Shown here one piece after another: positions 1 to 5,991 of a stretch of 6,952 nt of DNA. The DNA comes from an uncultured Ruminococcus sp. (GTDB lineage: Bacteria > Bacillota > Clostridia > Oscillospirales > CAG-272). The stretch spans positions 1-6,952 of the forward strand of contig CADCPG010000071.1 in assembly GCA_902803255.1 (NCBI GenBank). Direction: 5' to 3'. Every line of letters starts with the position of its first letter. Position 1 is the stretch's first letter. The translations under genes were made by a program, and so were the position numbers. The notes beneath the pieces were generated by a model. The model saw nothing but the letters and a program-made list of their open reading frames with translations, was not told the DNA's origin and did no database searches.

Positions 1-483
1 GACTTCGATTCGCTCGGACAGAACAACGTCCCCGACGGCCCCGAGATCGTCCGCCTCAACACGGTGAAGGACAACACCGACACCCAGGCGGCCGTATCCC
101 TTGCGCTCGAGCGGGGAGCCGATCAGATCGTTATCGTGGGCGGCCTCGCCGGACGTCTCGACCATACGCTGGCCAACCTCTTCATCCTCGAATACCTGTA
201 TTCGAAGGGCGTATGGGCCGTCATCACCGACGGCAGGTCGAGGGCGCGCTTCATGCGCTCGTCTTCGACGCTCATCGGGCGCAGCCCCTACCGGTATCTG
301 TCGGTGGTCGCTGCCGACAGCAAAGTAAAGGGCGTGGAGATAGACGGCTGCAAATACCCGCTCAAGGGCGGGCGCATCGACAGGACCGTGCAGTATGCGG
401 TCAGCAACGAGATCGAAGGCAACTGCGCTCTGATCTCGGTCCGCTCCGGCGGAGTATTTATAATAGAATCGCGCGACGCCTGA
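1..483 (+). CDS. thiN: Thiamine pyrophosphokinase, C-terminal part (5' end outside window)
   Basis: This enzyme transfers pyrophosphate from ATP to thiamine, giving thiamine diphosphate in the cytoplasm. The frame is open from base 1 and gives 160 residues before the stop at 481-483. Visible family motifs, numbered in the fragment, are DFDSL at 1-5, KDNTDT at 23-28 (Mg/ATP-binding acidic segment), GGLAGRLDHT at about 46-55 (the GGxxGRxDH signature) and VSNE at about 134-137 near the C-terminus. KYPL precedes the last motif, as in other members. The family is usually about 210-220 residues, so roughly the first 50-60 are missing to the left; the internal GTG at 64 is not the true start. The next gene follows after 32 nt, suggesting one transcript. 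No internal damage is seen, and the identification is secure from the motif order. Confidence 0.93.
   Translation, partial: DFDSLGQNNVPDGPEIVRLNTVKDNTDTQAAVSLALERGADQIVIVGGLAGRLDHTLANLFILEYLYSKGVWAVITDGRSRARFMRSSSTLIGRSPYRYLSVVAADSKVKGVEIDGCKYPLKGGRIDRTVQYAVSNEIEGNCALISVRSGGVFIIESRDA
459..464 (+). promoter_or_regulatory. Possible -10 box (TATAAT) inside the end of thiN
   Basis: A perfect TATAAT lies within the last codons of thiN, 51 nt before the ATG at 516. In a GC-rich background this is a noticeable AT-rich island. No convincing TTGACA-like -35 is found 16-18 nt upstream, and there is no extended TGn motif. The same bases encode Phe-Ile-Ile, so coding alone could explain it. It is offered as a weak candidate internal promoter for the membrane protein gene and mtnN. 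Confidence 0.25.
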
Positions 484-515
484 GCGCGCGGAAAGACGGT
501 TAAAGGAGAGCGAAA

Positions 516-1076
516 ATGGCTGAGATCAACGAAACTTACGAGTACAGCGTAGCCCAGAAAGCCGAGGGCAAATGGAGATGGCGCAGGGCCGGCCTCATCG
601 CACTGTACGTGCTCATGCCGCTGATCACCCTGATCCTGATCATGGGCCCGCTGAAGGGAATGGTCTACATGGGCGCGTTCATCGTGCTCGCCGACGCTGT
701 GCTCATCTTCTTCACCTGGAGACTTGTGAGCGTCGAGTATTCGTACGAGGTGACTTCGGGAAAAGTGACCTTCACACTCATACAGAACGCGTTCAACCAC
801 AGGATAAAGAAGCCGAAGGCGGAGTTCATGCTCCGCGAGTGCTCTCTCATCGCCCCGCTGCGCGATCCGGAATACGAGGCGAAATACCGGGAATACGCTC
901 CCGAGACCGTGATCTGCGCACTCTCGAGCGAGAAGGCGGAGGACGCTTATTTTGCCCTTTACACCGGCGAGGACGGGAAGCGCTGCGCCTTCCTCTTCGA
1001 GGCGACGAACGACATGCTGAAGCGCTGCCGCTTCTACAACAGGGAAGCGACCGTCGTCCGCACGATGAGGTACTGA
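516..1076 (+). CDS. Two-helix membrane protein of unknown function (186 aa)
   Basis: Function unknown. The start is set by AAAGGAG at 502-508, seven bases before the ATG. A charged N-terminus (residues 1-24, ending in the basic stretch KWRWRR) leads into two hydrophobic segments at about 25-45 and 48-70, joined by a very short GPLKG turn. A soluble tail of about 115 residues follows, beginning VEYSYEV and rich in charged and aromatic residues. There is no signal peptidase site. The layout (helix hairpin, then an aromatic E-Y-x-Y-x-V-T-x-G beta-like segment and a basic stretch) recalls small clostridial DUF6106-type proteins; that is from memory and unverified. The basic residues before helix 1 suggest a cytoplasmic N-terminus, and a hairpin would put the tail in the cytoplasm too. 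It sits between thiN and mtnN and its stop overlaps the mtnN start, so it is probably co-transcribed and translationally coupled. Confidence 0.85.
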   Translation: MAEINETYEYSVAQKAEGKWRWRRAGLIALYVLMPLITLILIMGPLKGMVYMGAFIVLADAVLIFFTWRLVSVEYSYEVTSGKVTFTLIQNAFNHRIKKPKAEFMLRECSLIAPLRDPEYEAKYREYAPETVICALSSEKAEDAYFALYTGEDGKRCAFLFEATNDMLKRCRFYNREATVVRTMRY

Positions 1077-1831
1077 TGGGCTGCACGGAATCCGGACGCC
1101 GGGGACGCGCCGCGAAGACTGATCTCGGGGTCATAGGCTCGATGGACTGCGAGGTCTCGCTGCTGCTACGGAGCCTTGACGGCCTTCGCGAGGAGAAGGC
1201 GGGACTCGTCACATTTTACACCGGCAGGCTGAACGGAGCCCGCACCGTCGTCGCGAAGGCCGGCGAGGGCAAGGTGAACGCCGCCTCGTGCGCGGCCGCG
1301 ATGGCCGTGCGGTATTCGCCCCGTGTGATTGTCAATACCGGGTGCGCCGGCGCGCTCGACCGTTCGCTCCGGGTGAACGACACCGTCGTGGCGACGGAGG
1401 CTGTCGAGTACGACCTCGACTACGGCCTCCTCGGACACCCCGGCGGGACGGTCTTCTTCCCGGACGGGACGTCGCTCATCGCGATGCCGGCCGACAGGGA
1501 GGTCGCCGACATGCTCTGCGAGGCGGGAAGGATCCTCGGCATCGATTGTGTGAGGGGTACCGTCGCGACGGGAGACCGGTTCGTCAGCGACCCGGCCGTC
1601 AAGGCGGCGATCTCTGAACGGCACGGCGCCGCGGTCTGCGAGATGGAGGGCGCCGCGGTGCTGCACGCCTGCCGTCTGTTCGGTATAAGATGCGGGATCG
1701 TCAGGTCGGTCTCCGATCTTGCCGACGGAGACGCCGGAGTCAGCTTCGCGGAAGTCGCCGCGACGGCGTCCGGGACATCGGCAAAGCTGGTCGCGGCATT
1801 TGCGGGTCTGATAAGAGACCGGCGGCTCTGA
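1076..1831 (+). CDS. mtnN: 5'-methylthioadenosine/S-adenosylhomocysteine nucleosidase
   Basis: This enzyme hydrolyses the N-glycosidic bond of methylthioadenosine and S-adenosylhomocysteine, releasing adenine. It feeds methionine salvage and the activated methyl cycle in the cytoplasm. The 251-residue product has the phosphorylase/nucleosidase fold with the expected motifs: GSMDCEV (Glu26, equivalent to E. coli catalytic Glu12), YTGRLNG at 48-54, VNTGCAGAL at 86-94, CEMEGAAV with Glu191 (E. coli Glu174) and SVSDLAD with Asp214 (E. coli Asp197). The 23-residue spacing between the last two matches E. coli. The ATG overlaps the previous stop (TGATG), and GAGG at 1067-1070 gives a five-base spacing. 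This start adds about 14 basic, probably disordered residues relative to E. coli, but no better in-frame start is visible. The enzyme should be active as all three catalytic positions are present. The symbol pfs is also used. Confidence 0.95.
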   Translation: MGCTESGRRGRAAKTDLGVIGSMDCEVSLLLRSLDGLREEKAGLVTFYTGRLNGARTVVAKAGEGKVNAASCAAAMAVRYSPRVIVNTGCAGALDRSLRVNDTVVATEAVEYDLDYGLLGHPGGTVFFPDGTSLIAMPADREVADMLCEAGRILGIDCVRGTVATGDRFVSDPAVKAAISERHGAAVCEMEGAAVLHACRLFGIRCGIVRSVSDLADGDAGVSFAEVAATASGTSAKLVAAFAGLIRDRRL

Positions 1832-1837
1832 AAAGCG

Positions 1838-1867
1838 GGATCCCGGTCCGGCAGGGACCGGTGATCC
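1838..1867 (+). terminator. Stem-loop after mtnN, possible terminator without a T-run
   Basis: A 12-base left arm (1838-1849) pairs with 1855-1867 around a five-base loop (GGCAG), with only T1862 bulged. The stem is GC-rich and starts seven bases after the mtnN stop. No T-tract follows (the sequence continues GAACAG), so a classical intrinsic terminator is not supported. It may instead stabilise the 3' end of the mRNA or act as an attenuating hairpin. The placement fits a boundary between the thiN-mtnN cluster and the ligase gene. Confidence 0.45.
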
Positions 1868-1923
1868 GAACAGATCGAAATACAAAATCCACTGTGTTTC
1901 CTTCCGCGGCGGCGCGTTCCGTC

Positions 1924-1968
1924 CGGAAAGGAAAACGAAAGGTCTTAACATGGCAGTTTCGCTACCGT
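1924..1968 (+). repeat. Direct repeat copy 1: ribosome-binding and start segment
   Basis: This 45-base segment matches 2011-2055 at 37 of 45 positions with no gaps. It contains a GAAAGG ribosome-binding sequence at 1937-1942, a seven-base spacer and the ATG at 1950, followed by codons for Met-Ala-Val-Ser-Leu-Pro. Differences cluster in the spacer and at codon positions that are silent or conservative (Val/Ile). It is an in-frame duplicate (offset 87 nt) of the second start region. Confidence 0.85.
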
Positions 1969-3764
1969 CATCATTGCAGAATATCCTTGCGTCGATCCGG
2001 AAAAATCGCGCGGAAAGGAAACCGAAAGGCGGAAACATGGCAATCTCACTACCGTTTTCGCTTACGAAAAAACCCACCTACTATCCGGCCAAGCCGTTCG
2101 ACACCCTCCGGGACGCGCTTAGAGCGTCCGAGAGGCAGTACAGCGAACGCCCCGCCTTCCTGCAGAAGGAGAAGGGAAGCTGGAGGGCTTATACCTACGC
2201 CGAGTTCCTCGATCTGACCGAAGGCCTGGGCACCGAACTTTACGCTCAGGGCATGGGGGGAGGGACCTTCCTCGTCATAGGCGAGAACTCGATGGAATGG
2301 GGCTGCGCCTACCTGGCGACGGCCGGCGGGCTCGGGGTCGTCGTTCCGATCGACAGCGAGATACCCGAGGAGGAGTTCCGTATGATCGCCGGTGAATGCC
2401 AGCCGACCGCGATCTTCTACTCCGAGAAACAGAAGGCCAAGGCCGAATGGCTGCCGCCCGAGGTCAGACGCATCTGCTTTACCGAGATCGCGGGGCTGGC
2501 AGAGTCGGGCCAGCGCAGGATATACGACGGCGACACCCGCTATGTCAGTCTCAAGATCGACAGCGAGGCGCTCGCGGTGCTCCTCTACACTTCGGGCACC
2601 ACCGGCCGTCCGAAGGGCGTCATGCTCTCGCAGAAGAACATATGCTCGAACATATCCGACATCGCGACGATGCTCTGGCACGAGCCGGACGACATCTTCT
2701 TCGCCGTCCTGCCCTTCCATCACGCTTATCCCTGCACCACGTCGCTCCTTTTCCCGCTCTGCCGGGGCTGCTGCGTCGCGGTCTGCCAGGGACTGCGGTA
2801 TATCACCCGCGACATTCAGGAGGTCAAGCCGACGATAATCCTCGGAGTACCGATCCTCATCGAGACCGTTTACCGCAAGATAATGATCAATATCCGCCGG
2901 AAGGGCCCGAAGACGGAAAAACTCGTCTCTGCTCTCGTAAAGCTCACCGGCAACAACATGGCGCTCAAGCGCCGGGTCTTCGCTGAGATCCACGATTCGC
3001 TCGGCGGCAGGGTCAGGCTGATCATCAGCGGCGGCGCCGCGGCCGATCCCGCCGTACTGAAGGGGCTGCACGGCTTCGGATTCCTGGCGATCCAGGGCTA
3101 CGGCCTCACCGAGTGCGCGCCGCTCGCCGCCGTCAACAAGGACGACGCCTTCAAGTTCGAATCGGCCGGGCTTCCCACGCCCCACGGTGTGCTCGACATC
3201 TACGACGTCAAGAGCGACGGCACCGGCGAGATCCGGTACAAGGGCGACAACGTCATGCTCGGCTACTACAAGAACCCCGAAGCCACCGCCGAAGTGCTTC
3301 GCGACGGCTGGTTCTACACCGGCGATATCGGCTACATCGACCGTGACGGCTTCTTATACATTACCGGACGCAAGAAGAACCTGATCGTCACGCTGGGCGG
3401 AAAGAACGTCTCGCCCGAGGAGCTCGAGGACCATCTCTGCCGCAACAGTTTCGTCGCGGAGGCTGTCGTCGTGGCATATATGAACGAGACGAAGGGCGAT
3501 TACGATATCGTCGCTGTTATGTATCCAGACACCGAGACCTTCACCGAGGTCTACGGCCCGAGGTATACGTCGGGTCAGATCGAGGCCGAGTTCGCGAAGG
3601 CGGTCGCCGAGGTGAACGCGTCGGTCCAGTCGTTCAAGCATATATCATACTTCGTCATCCGCAGGGAGGAGTTCACCAAGACCACGACGAAGAAGATAAA
3701 GCGCAAGGGCGTAGCTGAGGAGTCGAAGGACGAATATCTCCGCAAGCTCGCCGGCATGAACTGA
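1950..3764 (+). CDS. Long-chain acyl-CoA synthetase-like AMP-forming ligase
   Basis: This is a member of the ANL superfamily. It activates a carboxylic acid (probably a fatty acid) with ATP to an acyl-adenylate and then an acyl-CoA, most likely peripherally at the membrane. From the second ATG (2037) the protein is 575 residues; from the first (1950) it is 604. In the shorter numbering the core motifs are YTSGTTGRPKG at 184-194, FHHAYP (substrate-tunnel region, as in FadD types), YGLTE at 355-359, WFYTGD at 425-430, GRKKN at 444-448 and a C-terminal TTTKKIKR at 549-556, whose Lys553 is the expected adenylation lysine. The glycine usual before that lysine is itself lysine. Two starts are possible because the initiation region is duplicated: both ATGs have GAAAGG with a seven-base spacer. 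Family resemblance begins only after the second start, so 2037 is the likelier mature N-terminus; the longer frame is given because it is open and equally well equipped. Exact substrate chain length cannot be read from the sequence. Confidence 0.9.
   Translation: MAVSLPSSLQNILASIRKNRAERKPKGGNMAISLPFSLTKKPTYYPAKPFDTLRDALRASERQYSERPAFLQKEKGSWRAYTYAEFLDLTEGLGTELYAQGMGGGTFLVIGENSMEWGCAYLATAGGLGVVVPIDSEIPEEEFRMIAGECQPTAIFYSEKQKAKAEWLPPEVRRICFTEIAGLAESGQRRIYDGDTRYVSLKIDSEALAVLLYTSGTTGRPKGVMLSQKNICSNISDIATMLWHEPDDIFFAVLPFHHAYPCTTSLLFPLCRGCCVAVCQGLRYITRDIQEVKPTIILGVPILIETVYRKIMINIRRKGPKTEKLVSALVKLTGNNMALKRRVFAEIHDSLGGRVRLIISGGAAADPAVLKGLHGFGFLAIQGYGLTECAPLAAVNKDDAFKFESAGLPTPHGVLDIYDVKSDGTGEIRYKGDNVMLGYYKNPEATAEVLRDGWFYTGDIGYIDRDGFLYITGRKKNLIVTLGGKNVSPEELEDHLCRNSFVAEAVVVAYMNETKGDYDIVAVMYPDTETFTEVYGPRYTSGQIEAEFAKAVAEVNASVQSFKHISYFVIRREEFTKTTTKKIKRKGVAEESKDEYLRKLAGMN
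2011..2055 (+). repeat. Direct repeat copy 2: ribosome-binding and start segment
   Basis: This is the second copy of the 45-base start segment (37 of 45 identical to 1924-1968). GAAAGG at 2024-2029 stands seven bases before the ATG at 2037, and the first codons read Met-Ala-Ile-Ser-Leu-Pro. The conserved ligase sequence begins shortly after this copy, so this ATG is the preferred start of the 575-residue form. In the longer frame the segment is translated through, giving a lysine/arginine-rich linker. Confidence 0.85.
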
Positions 3765-3765
3765 G

Positions 3766-3793
3766 TCTCCCGCGGAAAAATGATTCCGGGAGA
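3766..3793 (+). other. Stem-loop just after the ligase stop
   Basis: TCTCCCG at 3766-3772 pairs with CGGGAGA at 3787-3793 across a 14-base loop, starting two bases after the TGA. There is no T-run downstream, so it is not a standard intrinsic terminator. It may mark the 3' end of the ligase mRNA. It is the second gene end in the window with a hairpin lacking a T-tract (compare 1838-1867). Confidence 0.35.
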
Positions 3794-3833
3794 GCCGGAA
3801 GGCGGCAGACCGGGCAGAAAGCCGAAAAAACGT

Positions 3834-3859
3834 TCAGTCAGTCAGTCAGTCAGTCAGTC
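3834..3859 (+). repeat. Tetranucleotide tandem repeat, (TCAG)6 plus TC
   Basis: Six perfect TCAG units (3834-3857) plus TC lie in the 131-nt gap before the kinase gene, 36 bases upstream of its GTG. The unit has no stop in any + frame, while its complement (CTGA) contains TGA in every frame. The repeat is upstream of the ribosome binding site, so a copy-number change would alter 5' leader or promoter spacing and not the reading frame. Perfect tetranucleotide tracts are typical substrates for slipped-strand mispairing, although six units is at the short end. Confidence 0.9.
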
Positions 3860-3865
3860 GATAAT
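3860..3865 (+). promoter_or_regulatory. Possible -10 box (GATAAT) abutting the TCAG repeat
   Basis: GATAAT matches the -10 consensus at five of six bases and directly follows the TCAG tract, 30 nt before the GTG start. The positions where a -35 would sit fall inside the repeat and do not resemble TTGACA. If this is the promoter, the repeat occupies its -35/spacer region. Evidence is limited to the hexamer and its position. Confidence 0.3.
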
Positions 3866-3880
3866 AACGGGGATAAAAAG

Positions 3881-3886
3881 AGGAGG
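3881..3886 (+). promoter_or_regulatory. Ribosome binding site AGGAGG fixing a GTG start
   Basis: A full AGGAGG stands nine bases before the GTG at 3896. This supports GTG as the start; the frame is open further upstream through the TCAG repeat but offers no ATG, GTG or TTG codon there. Confidence 0.85.
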
Positions 3887-3895
3887 ACGAATAGC

Positions 3896-4480
3896 GTGCA
3901 CATTTCCATCACCGGACGACTCGGAAGCGGGAAGTCCACAGTCGCGAAGATAATAGCCGAGAAATACGGCTTCGAGATCGTAAGCACCGGCACCGCGCTG
4001 CGTAACATCGCGGCGGAACTCGGCATGACGGCGCTCGAATTCAACAAGCTCATGACAGCCGACCCCAAGTACGACTACATGATCGACAACGAGACGAGGC
4101 GGATCTCGATAGAGAGGGCCGCCGACCGGATCATCTACGACTCGAGGATGGCGTGGAACTTCGCCGTCGATTCCTTCAAGGTCTACCTCTACGTGAACAC
4201 GGCAGTATCGGCGAAGCGCATCATGGGCGACGGCTCCCGCGGGAGCGTCGAGAGCTACAGCAGCTTCGAAGACGCCGTAAAGCAGATAAACGACCGCATG
4301 GAGGAGGAGAACTACCGCTACAGGATGATATACAACGTCGACAACCTCGACCTGCGGAACTACGACTGCGTCATCGACACCGAATTCCGCGACTGCGACG
4401 AGGTCGCCGAGCTCATCATGGCGGAGTTCTCGAAATTCTGCGAGGACAGGGAGCACTACCGCAAGTTCTTCCTCAGATGA
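3896..4480 (+). CDS. cmk: Cytidylate kinase-like P-loop NMP kinase (archaeal-type)
   Basis: This is probably a (d)CMP kinase, transferring phosphate from ATP to CMP/dCMP in the cytoplasm. The 194-residue protein starts at GTG. It has a P-loop GRLGSGKST at 7-15, the segment STGTALRNIA at 30-39 (nucleoside monophosphate binding, with Arg36), DPKYDYMID at 56-64, YDSRMAW at 81-87 (the second NMP-binding arginine region), a strand FKVYLYV, and the C-terminal R..E..RYRMIYNVDN/YDCVIDT block typical of the family. The compact size and the DSRMAW region resemble the archaeal-type or Cytidylate_kin_2 group more than the bacterial Cmk of about 220 residues. Substrate specificity is therefore inferred. 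It is flanked by a TCAG repeat upstream and a flavoprotein operon 68 nt downstream, with no clear functional link to either. It may be a second CMP kinase beside a canonical one elsewhere in the genome. Confidence 0.75.
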   Translation: MHISITGRLGSGKSTVAKIIAEKYGFEIVSTGTALRNIAAELGMTALEFNKLMTADPKYDYMIDNETRRISIERAADRIIYDSRMAWNFAVDSFKVYLYVNTAVSAKRIMGDGSRGSVESYSSFEDAVKQINDRMEEENYRYRMIYNVDNLDLRNYDCVIDTEFRDCDEVAELIMAEFSKFCEDREHYRKFFLR

Positions 4481-4488
4481 CTGTGCGG

Positions 4489-4504
4489 TCCGGCGCACGC
4501 CGGA
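4489..4504 (+). other. Small stem-loop between kinase and flavoprotein genes
   Basis: TCCGGC (4489-4494) and GCCGGA (4499-4504) form a six-base-pair stem with a GCAC loop, followed by AATTTG. It begins eight bases after the kinase stop. The three-T run is too short to call an intrinsic terminator with confidence, but a weak terminator or mRNA 3' boundary is possible. Confidence 0.3.
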
Positions 4505-4509
4505 AATTT

Positions 4510-4515
4510 GATAAT
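4510..4515 (+). promoter_or_regulatory. Possible -10 box (GATAAT) before the flavoprotein operon
   Basis: GATAAT, within the AT-rich stretch TTTGATAATATTA, lies 33 nt before the ATG at 4549. The same seven bases GATAATA occur 30 nt before the kinase start. No good -35 is found at 16-18 nt spacing, where the hairpin at 4489-4504 lies. The strength of the call rests on the AT-rich island in a GC-rich region and on the repeated position. Confidence 0.3.
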
Positions 4516-4548
4516 ATTACCGAAAATCGGGAGAAACAACAGGACGAC

Positions 4549-5991
4549 ATGTACGATGTATTGATTATCGGCTGCGGTGTCACCGGAGCCGCGGCGGCCT
4601 ACTCGCTGGCAAGATACGACCTTAAGGTGGGCATCGTCGAACGCTTCAACGACGTCGCGTGCGGCGCGACAAAGGCAAACAGCGCCATTATGCACGCGGG
4701 GTACGACCCTCATCCGGGCACGAAGATGGCATTGCTCAACCGGCGGGGCATCAAAGCCGCGAAAAAGATCTGCAAAAAGCTGGACGTCGAATACCGTCCG
4801 CTGCAGTCGCTGGTCCTGGCCTTCAGCGAAAAAGACATGGAGGCCGTCCGCGACCTTTACGCCCGCGGAAAGAAAAACGGCGCCGATGTGCGCATACTCG
4901 ACAGGAAGGGAGTGCTCGCGGCCGAACCGGCGGCGTCTCCCGACTGCGTTGGAGCGCTGCATTCGCGCGATTCCGCCATCATCAACCCCTGGGAATTCGC
5001 CCTCGCGATGGCGGAGGTCGCGGTGATCAACGGCGCGGACCTGCTGCTGGAGCACAAGGTTACCGCCATACGCCGCGGCCGCGGTAAGCTGACCGTCGTG
5101 ACCGACAGGGGCGAGCTCGAGACGAGATTCGTCGTCAACGCCGCCGGAGCGTTCGCCGAAGACATCAGCGCCATGGTGGGCGATACCTCGGTGAAGTCGC
5201 TGCCCAGGGCGGGACAGTACTACGTGCTCGACAAGGAGGAAGGGAAGAAGGTCAATTCCGTCATCTTCCGCTGCCCCGACGAGAACGGGTTCAAGGGCGT
5301 GCTCGTCGCGCCGACGGTCCACGGCAACCTGCTCGTCGGACCTGACGCCGAACCCCGCGCCGACGCCGACGATCTCTCCACCGACCGCGAGTCGCTAGAC
5401 AAAATAATGAAGTCCGGCCTCTCGTCGGTGCCGTCTGTCAACTTCAGAAATATCATCAGGGAATACACCGGGGTAAGACCGACGACCTCCGAGTCGGACT
5501 TCGTGATCGGAGTGAGCCGCTCCTGCCGCCGGATGATAAATCTCGCGGGCATCTGCTCACCCGGACTGTCGTCGGCTCCGGCTATAGGCGACGAGGCGGT
5601 GAGGCTGCTCGAGAAGCAGGGTCTTGTGCTGAAGCGCCGGCGCGGATTCATCGACGAACGGCCGCCCGTCGTGCGGCTCGCCGAACTCGGTGACGAAGAA
5701 AAGCGCCGCGTCATCGAAGAAAACCCGCTTTACGGAAACATAATCTGCCGCTGCGAGACGGTCTCCGAGGGGGAGATCGTCGACGCCCTCCGCCGCCCGA
5801 TCGTGCCACGTTCGATCGACGCGATCAAGCGCCGCTGCAGGGCAGGGATGGGCCGCTGCCAGGGCGGCTTCTGCTCGCCCCGTGTACACGAGATTATCTC
5901 GCGCGAACTCGGCGTGCCGATGGAAGATGTAATGCTTGACAAACAGGGATCGTACATTATTACCGGAAGAACTGGAGCGGAAGAGAATTGA
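4549..5991 (+). CDS. GlpA-like FAD-dependent dehydrogenase with C-terminal [2Fe-2S] (BFD) domain
   Basis: This is a flavoprotein of the DAO / glycerol-3-phosphate dehydrogenase family. It probably oxidises glycerol-3-phosphate or a similar 2-hydroxy compound and passes electrons through an iron-sulfur cluster. The 480-residue protein opens with the dinucleotide-binding MYDVLIIGCGVTGAAAA (GxGxxG at 8-13) and an acidic end of strand two (VER at 30-32). Then come the family segments NSAIMHAGY at 44-52, NAAGAFA at 197-203 and TGVRP at 307-311. A BFD-like domain follows from about 395, with CRC (Cys400, Cys402) and CQGGFC (Cys437, Cys442) as likely cluster ligands. An extra Cys430 sits close by. 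The start at 4549 is chosen because the fold begins there; its ribosome site is weak (AGGA four bases away, GGGAG fifteen away). An in-frame ATG at 4477, overlapping the kinase stop, would add 24 polar residues. Its stop overlaps the TTG of the next flavoprotein, so the two are probably made as one complex. The substrate is not proven. Confidence 0.88.
   Translation: MYDVLIIGCGVTGAAAAYSLARYDLKVGIVERFNDVACGATKANSAIMHAGYDPHPGTKMALLNRRGIKAAKKICKKLDVEYRPLQSLVLAFSEKDMEAVRDLYARGKKNGADVRILDRKGVLAAEPAASPDCVGALHSRDSAIINPWEFALAMAEVAVINGADLLLEHKVTAIRRGRGKLTVVTDRGELETRFVVNAAGAFAEDISAMVGDTSVKSLPRAGQYYVLDKEEGKKVNSVIFRCPDENGFKGVLVAPTVHGNLLVGPDAEPRADADDLSTDRESLDKIMKSGLSSVPSVNFRNIIREYTGVRPTTSESDFVIGVSRSCRRMINLAGICSPGLSSAPAIGDEAVRLLEKQGLVLKRRRGFIDERPPVVRLAELGDEEKRRVIEENPLYGNIICRCETVSEGEIVDALRRPIVPRSIDAIKRRCRAGMGRCQGGFCSPRVHEIISRELGVPMEDVMLDKQGSYIITGRTGAEEN
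5974..5977 (+). promoter_or_regulatory. Ribosome binding site GGAG supporting a TTG start
   Basis: GGAG within the last codons of the GlpA-like gene stands ten bases before TTG 5988. No in-frame ATG or GTG lies near the beginning of the conserved flavin-binding fold, so this site decides the start. Confidence 0.5.

Noticed and set aside
572..1075. Upstream extension of the mtnN frame back to 572
   Set aside because: The frame is open, but the extension overlaps the membrane protein gene almost entirely. Its translation is Arg/His-rich with no similarity to nucleosidases. The ATG at 1076 fits the family length.
1868..1949. Promoter for the ligase gene (TACAAA at 1881)
   Set aside because: It matches the -10 consensus at only four of six bases, has no -35 partner at proper spacing, and lies directly against the hairpin.
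1166..2077. Minus-strand open frame (303 codons) opposite mtnN and the ligase start
   Set aside because: It overlaps the full catalytic set of mtnN and has no family motif. Its internal repeated peptide only mirrors the 45-base direct repeat.
2049..3185. Minus-strand open frame (378 codons) opposite the ligase
   Set aside because: It is the complement of conserved ANL-superfamily motifs, has low-complexity Arg/Asp/Glu-rich composition and no ribosome site.
1076..3764. mtnN plus acyl-CoA synthetase as an acyl-homoserine-lactone or autoinducer system
   Set aside because: No LuxI, LuxR or LuxS homologue is present. MTA/SAH nucleosidase is housekeeping, and a stem-loop separates the two genes.
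3834..3859. CRISPR or phage attachment site at the TCAG tract
   Set aside because: The units are four bases with no spacers, and there is no integrase, tRNA or cas gene nearby. It is a simple tandem repeat.
4153..4548. Upstream extension of the GlpA-like frame into the kinase gene
   Set aside because: It overlaps the conserved kinase C-terminus in another frame, and the flavoprotein fold begins at 4549.
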